64,000 bases of DNA from Corylus avellana (Eukaryota > Streptophyta > Magnoliopsida > Fagales > Betulaceae): assembly GCF_901000735.1 (NCBI RefSeq), contig NC_081546.1, positions 27,361,900-27,425,899 of the forward strand, in the 5' to 3' direction. Below, one piece after another: positions 23,301 through 32,699 of this stretch. A program made the position numbers and the translations under genes. Positions within the stretch are counted from its first letter, which is position 1. Every line of letters begins with the position of its first letter. The notes under the pieces are model-generated. The model was given only the letters and a program-made list of their open reading frames with translations. It was not told the DNA's origin and searched no databases.

Positions 23301-23829
23301 ACAAAGTCACGTTTTTGATATTGCAATCAAATGGTGTGTTTATAAAAACATATGATTTTAAAAGAAAAATTACAATTTTATAATTAAGCATTTTTTAAAA
23401 AGCATGTTTTCATTAATTAAGCAAGTTTTGAAACCGCTAAGCAAAACGGATGGGCAATAAACTGAATAAAGGTTGGGTGTGTGTAACAGAATATTGTGAT
23501 TTTTACACGCTTAAGAAACACTTGTCATTTTTATAGATTGAGTTGGAAAAACTCCTCCAACCCAGTTTAAAAGAAAACTGTGCTCAATTAAAACTACCAT
23601 TAGATTTGTGAAAATTCATATGTGGGATCCACATATGGCCTTACAGTTACACATCTAATAGTAACTTTGAAAAATGAGAGGATAAGAGAAGGATGAGGAA
23701 AGGGTACCTTCCCTTCCATATATTCAAAACCCAATAAAGGAAATAAATATGCAGTTAGGAGAAGGTTTAGGAAGAAGAAAGAGTAAGTTTAATTCCCTAT
23801 TTAAGGTAAAAGACCGTTTCTTCTAGTTG

Positions 23830-23838
23830 TATATAAAT
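23830..23838 (+). promoter_or_regulatory. TATA box of inhibitor gene 1
   Basis: TATATAAAT lies 82 bp before the ATG at 23920, within a block (TTCCCTATTTAAGG ... TTCTAGTTG) conserved upstream of all three inhibitor genes. Confidence 0.75.
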
Positions 23839-23919
23839 TGCTGACTTCCATAGGATCCAATAGCATTAATTTGCATAGAAATTTGCAGCATCTCAAAACT
23901 AAGCCTAAGAAAAAGAAGG

Positions 23920-24441
23920 ATGAAATTTGCTACATTTCTCATAGTACTTGTTCTTCTGCAGCAGTCATTGATGGAGGTTGGAGCAGATTTAATATCAGAC
24001 ACTTGTGGGAAGACAGACAGATCTTATCAGTGTGCAAAGTACTTGAGAATGGATCCACGTGGAGCTAGCGCAAGAGATGCCAAAGGGCTGACACGTGTCT
24101 CATATGAATTTGTGCTGGATAGTGCCACAGGAACTCTTTCCAGAGTGAAGAACTTGATCACAGGGTCCAATGATCCTGCTCTTACAAAATACCTTAAAAT
24201 GTGCAACAATTTTTATGCCACAATTGTCTCTGAGAAGGTCCCAAATGCCCTCAAGAATTTGGATTCGAATTCTTATGTAGCTGCTGCATCTCTTATGAGT
24301 GATGCCATGTTTGAAGCACAAATGTGCGAAAGGTCTTTCAGCATTGGACCTGATGTTCGTAGATCACCATTAACAGACAAGAACACTATGGTTATTAACC
24401 TGAGTGACATAGCCATGCATCTCACAACCAGCTTGCCTTAA
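23920..24441 (+). CDS. Secreted invertase/pectin methylesterase inhibitor family protein 1
   Basis: A single-exon gene of 173 residues. The signal peptide is MKFATFLIVLVLLQQSL.. with likely cleavage after VGA (residue 22). The four cysteines of the PMEI/invertase-inhibitor four-helix fold are present: Cys29 and Cys38 in the N-terminal hairpin, and Cys95 and Cys136 bridging helices. Sequence and spacing resemble the Pla a 1-type 'putative invertase inhibitor' subgroup rather than well-studied pectin methylesterase inhibitors. The target enzyme, cell-wall invertase or pectin methylesterase, cannot be told from sequence. It differs from copies 2 and 3 at scattered sites, for example ASARD in place of TSATD. 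It has its own TATA box and an upstream block shared with the other copies, so co-expression is likely. Confidence 0.88.
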   Translation: MKFATFLIVLVLLQQSLMEVGADLISDTCGKTDRSYQCAKYLRMDPRGASARDAKGLTRVSYEFVLDSATGTLSRVKNLITGSNDPALTKYLKMCNNFYATIVSEKVPNALKNLDSNSYVAAASLMSDAMFEAQMCERSFSIGPDVRRSPLTDKNTMVINLSDIAMHLTTSLP

Positions 24442-25505
24442 TTTTTTTTTTTTTGCTTTTGTTTTGTTTTATCTTTTAGCTGTAGTATGGAAGGAAGAAT
24501 CATTTTTTGGTATGGAGCTGTGGCAGAAGCAGAAGCAGAAATTCATTTTTGAGGGGGTTGAACTAAAATGTAATAAAAAAAATAAAAAAAGTTTTGTTCC
24601 CTTTATATACTAAGTTTTCATGTAGTTCAAACTCCGAAACTCAAGAACAAGAAGAAGATGAATTGAAGGGTAGCTTGTGCAGAAAGTCCAATGGCCTTTA
24701 GAAACCAAGAGACACTAATAGATGAATAATTGAAAAAAAAAAAAAAAAATTCATATGCCTCTACTCGTTTCATTGGGTGTGAAGATGAAATGCTAAACTA
24801 TAGAGATTAAAGTGATTTAGAGTTTCAAATTTTCAATTTTGTGGTTGCAATGTGTAAAGAAATCTGAACAAGATCAAAGCACAAAGAGAGGGAGAGAGAG
24901 AGAATCATTGTTTCTTAATTTGGAACTTTCTTATGTAAGCCAATACACTTAATTCGAATAGAATCAAAGACGCTACTATTTGATTAGTTACCTTAGTCTT
25001 CCACTATGTTATATGACCATGCAAAAAGTGTATATATTTTCTCTAGATATGTTGATACCAGGACAGCATCGGAGTTTCTTTGCACTTCTTTCTAGTTTAT
25101 AGTTCTAAGAGATAAATTACAATTTTATAATTAAGCATTTTTTAAAAAAAGTGCATTTTCATTAACTACATTTTAAAAACACAGTTTTTTTAAACCACTA
25201 AACAAAACAGATGAGCAATAAACTGAATAAAGGTTGGGAGAATATTGTGATGAAGCTCCAACTTGTATGTAGCTACAAAAGGAAGCTCCACTCCTCCTAT
25301 TCTGATGAAGCTCCAAAAGGAAGCTTCATCCTAAATTGTTTTTTACAGGGTGCCCCCACAAGCATTTCTCCTCCATTGTTGAAATGATTGAAAACTAGAC
25401 CATCTCTGTGAATATTTCCTAAATTAACTGTATGAGGTGCGAAAAATATCCTAACTCAGTACAAAAAATGTTTCATTTCCTCCTCCGGTCTTTCTCTCAT
25501 ATTCT
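24442..25505. other. Spacer of array unit 1
   Basis: The spacer holds a 3' flank and a GA-rich GATCAAAGCACAAAGAGAGG block at 24870-24900 that recurs at 34267. A segment at about 25010-25120 (GACAGCATCGGAGTTTCTT) recurs at about 30800 and 35160 beside the DUF593 gene. No gene was seen. Confidence 0.6.
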
Positions 25506-26410
25506 CAGGGTCGCCCAATATATTTTGGGGCCTTTGGCGAAAATTTTAAGTAGGGCATTATTTTTTTTTAATATTTTAATATTAAATAAATAATATTTAT
25601 CCAAATATTTTTATTTAAAAATAATTCTTCTCGCTTTTTGGGATGCAAAATTACTTATTAAGTTTTTATATTCAAGATTTTCTAACATCCTCTTTTCAAT
25701 TGATAATATGGCTAATCCATTTAATCTCTATTGTGACAATATTGTTGATCTTAGGTAGAATTTTATCAATTTTAATTTTGAAAAACTTCTTTCTGCAGAA
25801 GCAACTGCAACATGTATTGTCAATAAAATTATATAAGCGATATATGCATTTAGAAAAGAATCATGTGATATTAATGCATTTTAGAAATTTTCCATCTTTT
25901 ACTATTTATTTATTTGTTTTTCCCATTTGATTTTAAACATTTAACACAATCTTCTAGATTATTATTATTATTATTATTATTTTTTTCAGTTGGACATGTG
26001 TAACATAATTAGGGTTGAATATTTGATTATGATTTGATTCCCTTATTTATTGTTATCGATTTTTTAAGCCTTATTTATTTTGGAATGTTGGATAATCAAA
26101 TGATATTAATATATTTTTTAAAATTAAGTAGGGAGCCTAATTAAAGTGTATATATTGATGGCAAATATGTATTTAATTTTGTTTTTTTTATAGAAATTAT
26201 TTTATTAGGATTCATTAATTGGACAGCTTAAATTATTATTTATTTACTATGATTAGGAGGCCTTCTTAAATTATTTATTTACCATGATTAGGGGGGGGGG
26301 CTTAAAATTTTTTTATTGAATTTTTTAAATTTTTTTTTTTAATTGGAGGCCTTATTAAATTGGAGACCCTAGGCGGCGGCCTAACCCGCCTAAGGGTTGG
26401 GCCGGCGCTA
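25506..26410. mobile_element. hAT (Tip100-like) non-autonomous element
   Basis: The element is bounded by an exact 8-bp duplication CATATTCT (25498-25505 and 26411-26418). Ends are CAGGGTCGCCC on the left and, inward from the right, TAGCGCCGGCCC, with GGGCC(T)/AGGCGGCGGCC blocks just inside as in Tip100-type hATs. The interior is AT-rich, and a 95-codon frame (25643-25930) has no recognisable transposase motif. It has inserted between inhibitor genes 1 and 2. Confidence 0.8.
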
Positions 26411-26672
26411 CATATTCTCATTTATTAAAATCACCACTGAATTTATGGGTTCTATGTGGATCCCACACATGGCTCCACAGGTTTAATGATAATTTTGAAC
26501 ATCGGGAAGATTAGATAAGGATGAGGAAAGGATGTATATCACATCTCATTCAGGTACCTTCCCTTCCATATATTCAAAACCCAATAAAAGGAAATAAATC
26601 ACGTTAGGAGGAGGTTTAGGAAAAGATAAGTTTAATTCCCTATTTAAGGTAAAAGACCGTTTCTTCTAGTTG

Positions 26673-26681
26673 TATATAAAT
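26673..26681 (+). promoter_or_regulatory. TATA box of inhibitor gene 2
   Basis: TATATAAAT lies 70 bp before the ATG at 26751 within the conserved upstream block. Confidence 0.75.
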
Positions 26682-26750
26682 TGCTGATTTCCAGAGGATC
26701 CTTTGCATAGAAATTTGCAGCATTCAAAACTAAGCCTAAAAAGAAGCAAG

Positions 26751-27284
26751 ATGAAATTTGTCAACTCATGGGCTACATTTCTCATAGTACTTGTTCTTCT
26801 GCAGCAATCCTTGAAGGAGGTTGGAGCAGATTTAATATCAGACACTTGTGCAAAGACAGACAAATCTGATGTGTGTGAAAAGTACCTGAGAATGGACCCT
26901 CGCGGTACTAGTGCAACAGATGCCAAAGGGCTCACACGTGCCGTGTATGAATTTGTGCAGGATAGTGCCACAGGAACTCTTGCTCAAGTGAAGAACTTGC
27001 TCGCAGGGTCCATTGATCCTACTCTTAGAAGTTACCTTACCACATGCTCCAGTTATTATGACACAATTGTCTCTGATAAGGTACCTAATGCCCTAAAGAA
27101 TTTGGATTCGAATTCTTATGTTACTGCTGCATCTCTTATGAGTGATGCCATGTTCGAAGCACAAATCTGTGAAAAGACATTCAGCATTGGACCTGAGGTT
27201 CGTAAATCACCATTAACAGACAAGAACACTGAGGTTATTAACCTAAGTGACATTGCCCTGGATCTCACAACCAACTTGGCTTAA
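26751..27284 (+). CDS. Secreted invertase/pectin methylesterase inhibitor family protein 2
   Basis: 177 residues, single exon. An in-frame ATG lies upstream at 26703, but the ATG at 26751 aligns with the start used by the other copies and opens the signal peptide MKFVNSWATFLIVLVLL. The four conserved cysteines are kept. Compared with copy 1 it has a four-residue insertion in the signal peptide and differs in the N-terminal hairpin (CAKTDKSDVC). It is closest to copy 3, sharing GTSATDAKGL and TGTLAQVKNLLAG. Its 3' flank contains a partial repeat of its own coding sequence (27354-27465). Role and localisation as for a secreted enzyme inhibitor of this family; the target is unknown. Confidence 0.88.
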   Translation: MKFVNSWATFLIVLVLLQQSLKEVGADLISDTCAKTDKSDVCEKYLRMDPRGTSATDAKGLTRAVYEFVQDSATGTLAQVKNLLAGSIDPTLRSYLTTCSSYYDTIVSDKVPNALKNLDSNSYVTAASLMSDAMFEAQICEKTFSIGPEVRKSPLTDKNTEVINLSDIALDLTTNLA

Positions 27285-27353
27285 TATATATATATATGTG
27301 TGTGTGTGTTTAATTGTATTTTATCTTTTAACTGTAGTATGGAATGAAGAATC

Positions 27354-27465
27354 ATATGCCCTAAAAAATTTGGATTCGAATTCTTATGTCACTGCTGCAT
27401 CTCTTATGAGTGATGCCATGTTTGACGGACAAATGTGTGAAAGTTCATTCAGCATTGAAATGTGT
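27354..27465 (+). pseudogene. Internal fragment of inhibitor gene in the 3' flank of copy 2
   Basis: About 110 bp repeating the region encoding ALKNLDSNSYVTAASLMSDA up to the last conserved Cys. It lies 70 bp after the stop of gene 2. The same arrangement follows gene 3 (32575-32695), so it arose before that duplication. Confidence 0.85.
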
Positions 27466-28196
27466 GTATATATATAATATAGGGTAAAGTTTATGTAATT
27501 CCTTCAAACTATCACTCCAATAACATTAATCTACCCCCTAGAGTATCAATTGCAACAATTTACCCTCAAAACTATCAAAACAATGACAATATACCCCCAA
27601 TTTTAATAAAAAGATGAAATTAGCCTTACTAAAATAAAAACAAAAATACTAAAATTAAAAATTTTTTTTCAAATTTTAAAGGTATTTTTGTCTTATTAAA
27701 AATTTTATAGGGTTAATTTTGTCATTTTGCTAGCATTGGAAGATACATTGTCATTGTTTTAGTAGTTTGAGAGGGTTAAGTAAATTTTACCCTATAATAT
27801 AATACACACAGTACAAAGTAGAACAAAAGAAAGAACTAAGTAGAGAAAGAAATACCCATGAAAACGCGGTTGTGTATTCGCGCGGTCAAACTCCAAAACT
27901 CAAGAACAAGAACAAAAGAAAAATTGAAGGGCAGCCTGTGCAGAAAGAAATGATTGAAATTACACAATATTTCTGAATATTTTCTAAACTATCTGCAGAA
28001 TGAGTCAATCAATAGATTATATTGTATATGCTTCTTAGCTCTTCTAGTCCATTGATTTAACCTTCCTTCTCTTTGTGAAGAATAGCATTCTATTCCAGTC
28101 ATGAAAGGATATCACTTCGCTAGCTCTTGGATATTTTGTTATTTCCATCTTCACGTTTTTTCGAAATCCCAAACTTCTCAAACCTTGTATCTCTGG

Positions 28197-28773
28197 ATGA
28201 TCATGAAGGTCTTCCATGAAATTATTAGTTTAGGATCAATTCTAAGCGTCTATATATCACAAACGGTGCACGTTAGCAGTACTAGTGAAGAAGAAACTAT
28301 GTCGTTTTTGGCTTTTTGGACAAAAGTCTCGGTAACTTGCACCTGCTGCTGTTCCCGGAATCCGTGTTATTATTTAATTAATGGGCTGTATTCAACCTCG
28401 TGAATATGCTCAGGGGGGCGTACGTTAGCTTGATGGCTGTACGGTATGGCGACGTGGCATTGAGGCTTCGGGCGCACGTTAGAGCATTGTATTACAAAAG
28501 TTGCATGTTAATGATTATCAGCTCTAATTATGTTTTTTTGAACAGCAGGAATTTGAGAAGAGAAGAGAGGAAGAGAGGTGGATGAGCTTGGGAAGGAGGT
28601 TTTTGAGTGGACCCGGATCGTCGCCTCCACAATGCTCGTCCAAGTGCGGCAAGTGCACGCCGTGCAAGCCAGTGCTTGTGCAGGTGCCGCCTGGGACGCC
28701 GGGGACGTCGGAGTCGGAGTCTTATCCTGAAGTTTGGAGATGCAAGTGTGACAACAAGCTGTACATCCCTTGA
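28197..28773 (+). CDS. EPIDERMAL PATTERNING FACTOR-like (EPFL) secreted peptide
   Basis: A cysteine-rich secreted signalling peptide of the EPF/EPFL family; members bind ERECTA-family receptors and tune stomatal patterning and growth. The second exon (from 28546 or 28549 to 28773) encodes the mature domain: GSSPPQCSSKCGKCTPCKPV, then a loop, then PEVWRCKCDNKLYIP and stop, with six cysteines. The proposed first exon, 28197-28331, encodes MIMKVFHEIISLGSIL.., a signal-peptide-like start, and ends at TCG|GTAACT in phase 0. The acceptor (AACAG|CAG or CAGCAG|GAA) is also phase 0, giving about 120 residues, the usual length. Exon 2 is certain; exon 1 is inferred, and alternatives exist. The member number is not assigned. 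It sits inside the inhibitor array. Confidence 0.82.
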
Positions 28774-29972
28774 AATTGATAATGCTTTTGTTGTGGTTAA
28801 TTGCATGGGAATTAAATAGTACTACCCTTTGTTAATTAGCTACTTTAATTAATGAAAACTACTGATGAGAACAGAGAGATACATAGCGAACTTCGATTTG
28901 TGTAAAGAATATTATATATATATTGACACTAATCGAGATCATGGCTATGAAATTTAATGTGTTAATTAATCACTCTTTACATTAAGTAGTTTGGACCATC
29001 AACTGATTTTAAGGGTAATTTTTCTCCACCTTTCTTTGTTCTTGGGTCTTACATTTAATTAGGAGTGACATTCTCTTGATTATTGCTAGGCCACCGCTTG
29101 GGTTTCCAATGAACTCTCAGAGGCAATGCTGTGTTACTTTGATTATAAGATCGATAGAAAAATGTTTAGAGAAGTATGGTATTTGTTACAAGCTAATGTA
29201 GCAGTTTAATTGACGCTTTTTGGAAAATTACAATTTTTATTATAAAGTAATTTACAAGCTAACGTGTCAATTCATAATTGGTAAAATAATTAAAATATGT
29301 GATTGGCAAGTTAGCCAGGGTAATTATTTCAGCAATTATGAACTGTCACGTCATTTTGTAAAGAATTTGGTAGTAAAAGTTGTAATATTATTAACACCCA
29401 ACCACAATCAAATTAAATTGGTTAGTAGTTAACATAATAAGTGTCACATTAATTTATAAACTGACACAGCTATATATCTTTGGCCACAACCAAATTTAAT
29501 TATTTAGATGCGGGTGACGTAGTGAGTATTACCTGAACAACCAAGTTAGTTTATAAAGAATTTATAAGAAAAGTTATAGTAACTCTAAAGACACTCCTAG
29601 TTGATTAGTAGAATGAAATAAACTTACTTGAACGGAATGCAAATACTAATAGGGTCGGATTGCTCATGCCATGCTTATCTCTTTGGACAGGGAGCCTTAT
29701 AAAAACTCTCTTATATTTACTGTTTGAATTGTAGGGATTCGAATCGCCGCTCAATTGATAGTATATTGTGATATATTGACCAGCCTAGACAAATTCCTAC
29801 CAATTTCGTCGATTTCATCATTTTCTTCATGAGTTTATTGTACCAAACTTAGGCCGGAAGAAGGCTTTCTTGGAGCTAGGCTCATGCTCTTGCTGAACAT
29901 TGTGTTGTAGCCCACTATCTTGCTCATTGGGCCATTTTGTTGTGTTGTGAGTCTTGTGAAAAAATAATTAAA
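28774..29972. other. Intergenic, no gene recognised
   Basis: EPFL 3' flank and AT-rich sequence. Short frames show no known family. Confidence 0.45.
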
Positions 29973-30353
29973 GGTGAAACTTCACTTTCTGAATTACAGT
30001 TCATTTTGATAAGCCTTTCAAACTTTAAATTTCTCAATTTGAACTCCTGAACTTTCAATTACAGTCAATTTGAACCTATCTGTTAGATTTTAAACGTTAA
30101 AAATGAGACAATGCCATTTATACCCCTAACTTTTTTATAAAATTTCAATTTTTTTTTTTATTTTAAAAAAAAATGAAAATCAGGGATATTTGGGTTTTTT
30201 TAGGTATTGCCATTAGAAGTTAACGTCTACATTTAACAGAGAGGTTCAAATTGACTGCAATTGAAAATTCAAGGGTTCAAATTAAGAGGTTTTGAAGTTT
30301 AGGGGGCTTGTCAAAACGAGCGGTAATTCAGGGATTTAAAGTGAATTTTTCCC
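29973..30353. mobile_element. Mutator-like fold-back MITE with long terminal inverted repeats
   Basis: An exact 9-bp duplication ATAATTAAA (29964-29972 and 30354-30362) flanks inverted arms of about 120 bp. Pairs include CAGTCAATTTGAACCT on the left and its inverse on the right, and GAATTACAGTTCATTTTGA against GAATTACCGCTCGTTTTGA. A 9-bp duplication with long arms fits Mutator-like elements. No transposase. Confidence 0.8.
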
Positions 30354-30724
30354 ATAATTAAATTATTAATAAAGGCATAATAAATATATAGGGACTATGC
30401 AATTGTTTCCTGCCTATGTAACGTGTGATGAGAAATGATATTAAAAAAGTGTAATTTAAAAACATGATTTTTAAAATCGCAATTAAGCATTTTGGTTTGA
30501 CCTTTAAAACCGCAATTTAGCATTTAAAATTATGCGTTTTCAAAAAATCATCTTTTTACCTACGATTTGAAAATAGAAAAAATTTGCGTTTTCAAATCAT
30601 GATTTTTAAAAAATGCAATCTCAAACAATTTATTTTCTGTGATTTGGTTTAAATTGCACTTTTTGTCTATAAAATCACAATGCTAAAGACATCCTTAGTA
30701 GTAGATTCTTATACAACTGTCATA

Positions 30725-31167
30725 CAAAGGATGCATGGCCATGCAAAAGGTGACCGGATAGAAAGAACCAAAAAGATTTTCAGTGGATATGTTGATAAAG
30801 GACAGTGTCAGAATTTCTTTGCACTTCTTTCTAGTTTATAGTTTTGAACAAAGATTTCGTTAAGTGATATGCAATACAACTATTTTCATTGGTATGAAAC
30901 AAAAAATACACTATACTGTTAGGAAAAAAAAAATTAAAAATTAAAAAGAGCACTCTCCAAATACAGAAAGGTATGTATGTTACTTACAACCTATATCTCA
31001 AGTTCAGAAGAAAAACATTTCCATGAAAGACATTCAAATCAAATCGAAAAACGTAAAACTGTTTGTTCACACCATTGGCTGGAAAGATACTCTTACTCGA
31101 TCCTTTGTGTCAAGCATGTCTACAATGATGCGTGAAAGTTTTCATCTGAATGGTGCCAATTGATTTC
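30725..31167. repeat. Duplicate of the DUF593 gene's 3' flank
   Basis: Matches 35078-35562 base by base over long stretches (for example AGAAAAACATTTCCATGAAA and GGCTGGAAAGATACTCTTAC), with a 46-bp gap. Similarity stops at 31167, corresponding to the base next to the DUF593 stop codon, where inhibitor-type promoter sequence begins. Confidence 0.9.
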
Positions 31168-31217
31168 ATGGCTCCACAAGTTTAATGATAATTTTGAAGA
31201 TCGGGAAGATTAGATAA

Positions 31218-31688
31218 TGTTGGGTGGTCTTGAACTTCTCTCAACTCCAAAAGCAAGCCAAAAAGATGAGGCTTTCTCTCACACTTATAAACTGACCACC
31301 AGCCCATTTCACAATGGATATGGATAATACCAACAATCTCTCCCCCACACATCGGACCTTGGGTTGGAGCAACGACAACCCGTTTCTTCCGTGTACTGTT
31401 GGGCCAAGACTTATTGGTAAACCTGGGTTCTGATACTAGTATTGGCTCTATAACTCGACGCGTCTTGACACCCGTCCCAAGAAGGTAACCATGACTCTGT
31501 ACTATTTGTTAAGAGATTAAAGCGGTTATGGAGTTTTTACCAAGAGTACATTAATATACATAAATGAACACAACTCTAACCCAAAAACCTAAGCTAATGG
31601 GTTAAGGTTCACTTAGGTATATTAAGAACTCTTTTCTTATAAATTTTTCTCAATGTGGAACACAACATTCATAAGTACACTCACAACA
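31218..31688 (-). mobile_element. TRIM with two unlike LTRs (apparent chimera)
   Basis: The element is bounded by GATAA (31213-31217) and AATAA (31689-31693). The homologous site upstream of gene 2 (GATTAGATAAGGATGAGG) is unoccupied, so this is one insertion. Read on the minus strand, the 5' LTR (31688-31507, 182 bp) is of the family seen at 4156-4682 and is followed by a decayed PBS (ATAGTACAGAGTCATGG). The 3' LTR is a different 118-bp repeat (31335-31218, TGTTGG ... CCAACA) preceded by the purine tract GTGGGGGAGAGAT. A second PBS-like stretch (AGTATCAGAACCCAGG) lies between. It lies about 160 bp upstream of the TATA box of gene 3. Confidence 0.75.
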
Positions 31689-31849
31689 AATAAGGATGAG
31701 GGAAAAACGTATAGCCCATCTCATTCAAGTGCCTTCCCTTCCATATATTCAAAACCCAATAAAGGAAATAAATCTGCAGTTATGAGGTGGTTTAGGAAGA
31801 GAAAAGTTTAATTCCCTATTTAAGGTAAAAAGACCGTTTCTTCTAGTTG

Positions 31850-31858
31850 TATATAAAT
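31850..31858 (+). promoter_or_regulatory. TATA box of inhibitor gene 3
   Basis: TATATAAAT lies in the conserved upstream block, 111 bp before the ATG at 31969. Confidence 0.75.
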
Positions 31859-31968
31859 TGTTGATTTCCAGAGGATCCAATAGCATTAATTTGCATTGAA
31901 ATTTGCAGCATCTCAAAAGCAAGCCTAAGACCAAAAAAAAAGAAAAAGCAAGCCTAAGAAAAAGAAGG

Positions 31969-32486
31969 ATGAAATTTGCTACATTTCTCATAGTACTTGT
32001 TCTTCTGCAGCAATCCTTGAAGGAGGTTGGAGCAGATTTAATATCAGACACCTGTGGGAAGACAGACAGATCTTATCTGTGTGAAAAGTACCTGAGAATG
32101 GACCCTCGTGGTACTAGTGCAACAGATGCCAAAGGGCTCACACGTGTCATGTATGAATTTGTGCAGGATAGTGCCACAGGAACTCTTGCCCAAGTGAAGA
32201 ACTTGCTCGCAGGCCCCAATGATCCTGCTCTTACAAATTACCTTACCGCGTGCTCCGGTTATTATGGAACAATTGTCTCTGATAAGGTACCTAATGCCCT
32301 AAAAAATTTGGATTCGAATTCTTATGTTACTGCTGCATCTCTTATCAGTGATGTCATGTTCGAAGCACAAATCTGTGAAAGGTCATTCAGCATTGGATCT
32401 GAGGTTCGTAAATCACCATTAACAGACAAGAACACTGAGGTTATTAACCTAAGTGACATTGCCTTGCATCTCACAAGCAGCTTGGC

Positions 32487-32490
<4 letters not shown>
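31969..32490 (+). CDS. Secreted invertase/pectin methylesterase inhibitor family protein 3
   Basis: 173 residues, single exon. The start at 31969 aligns with MKFATFLIVLVLL of copy 1; the open frame extends upstream to 31903 but that part is a Lys-rich leader not shared as protein. The signal peptide and the four conserved cysteines are present. The N-terminal hairpin (CGKTDRSYLC) resembles copy 1, while the body matches copy 2, so the copy looks like a mosaic. A TA microsatellite starts directly at the stop codon. The gene has the same promoter block as copies 1 and 2 but with a TRIM inserted upstream of its TATA box. Confidence 0.88.

Positions 32491-32534
<44 letters not shown>
32489..32534. 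repeat. (TA)n microsatellite at the stop codon of inhibitor gene 3
   Basis: About 45 bp of pure TA following the TAA stop. Gene 2 has a shorter TA/TG run at the same place. Confidence 0.9.
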
Positions 32535-32539
<5 letters not shown>

Positions 32540-32574
32540 GTATTTTATCTTTTAACTGTAGTATGGAATGAAGA

Positions 32575-32695
32575 ATCATATAATTTGGATTCAAATTCTT
32601 GTGTCACTGCTGCATCTCTACGTGATTCAAATTCTTATGAGTGATGCCATGTTTGAAGCACAAATGTGTGAGAGTTCATTCAACATTGAACTACG
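32575..32695 (+). pseudogene. Internal fragment of inhibitor gene in the 3' flank of copy 3
   Basis: A scrambled counterpart of 27354-27465 (TTGTGTCACTGCTGCATCTC, then GAGTGATGCCATGTTTGAAG), with a short internal duplication of the GATTCAAATTCTTATG motif. Confidence 0.8.
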
Positions 32696-32699
32696 TGTA

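Noticed and set aside
25643..25930. 95-codon frame inside the Tip100-like element
   Set aside because: No transposase motif; AT-rich, Ile/Leu-rich translation typical of decayed DNA.
28528..28806. 92-codon Arg-rich frame opposite the EPFL exon
   Set aside because: Antisense shadow of the GC-rich EPFL mature-domain exon.
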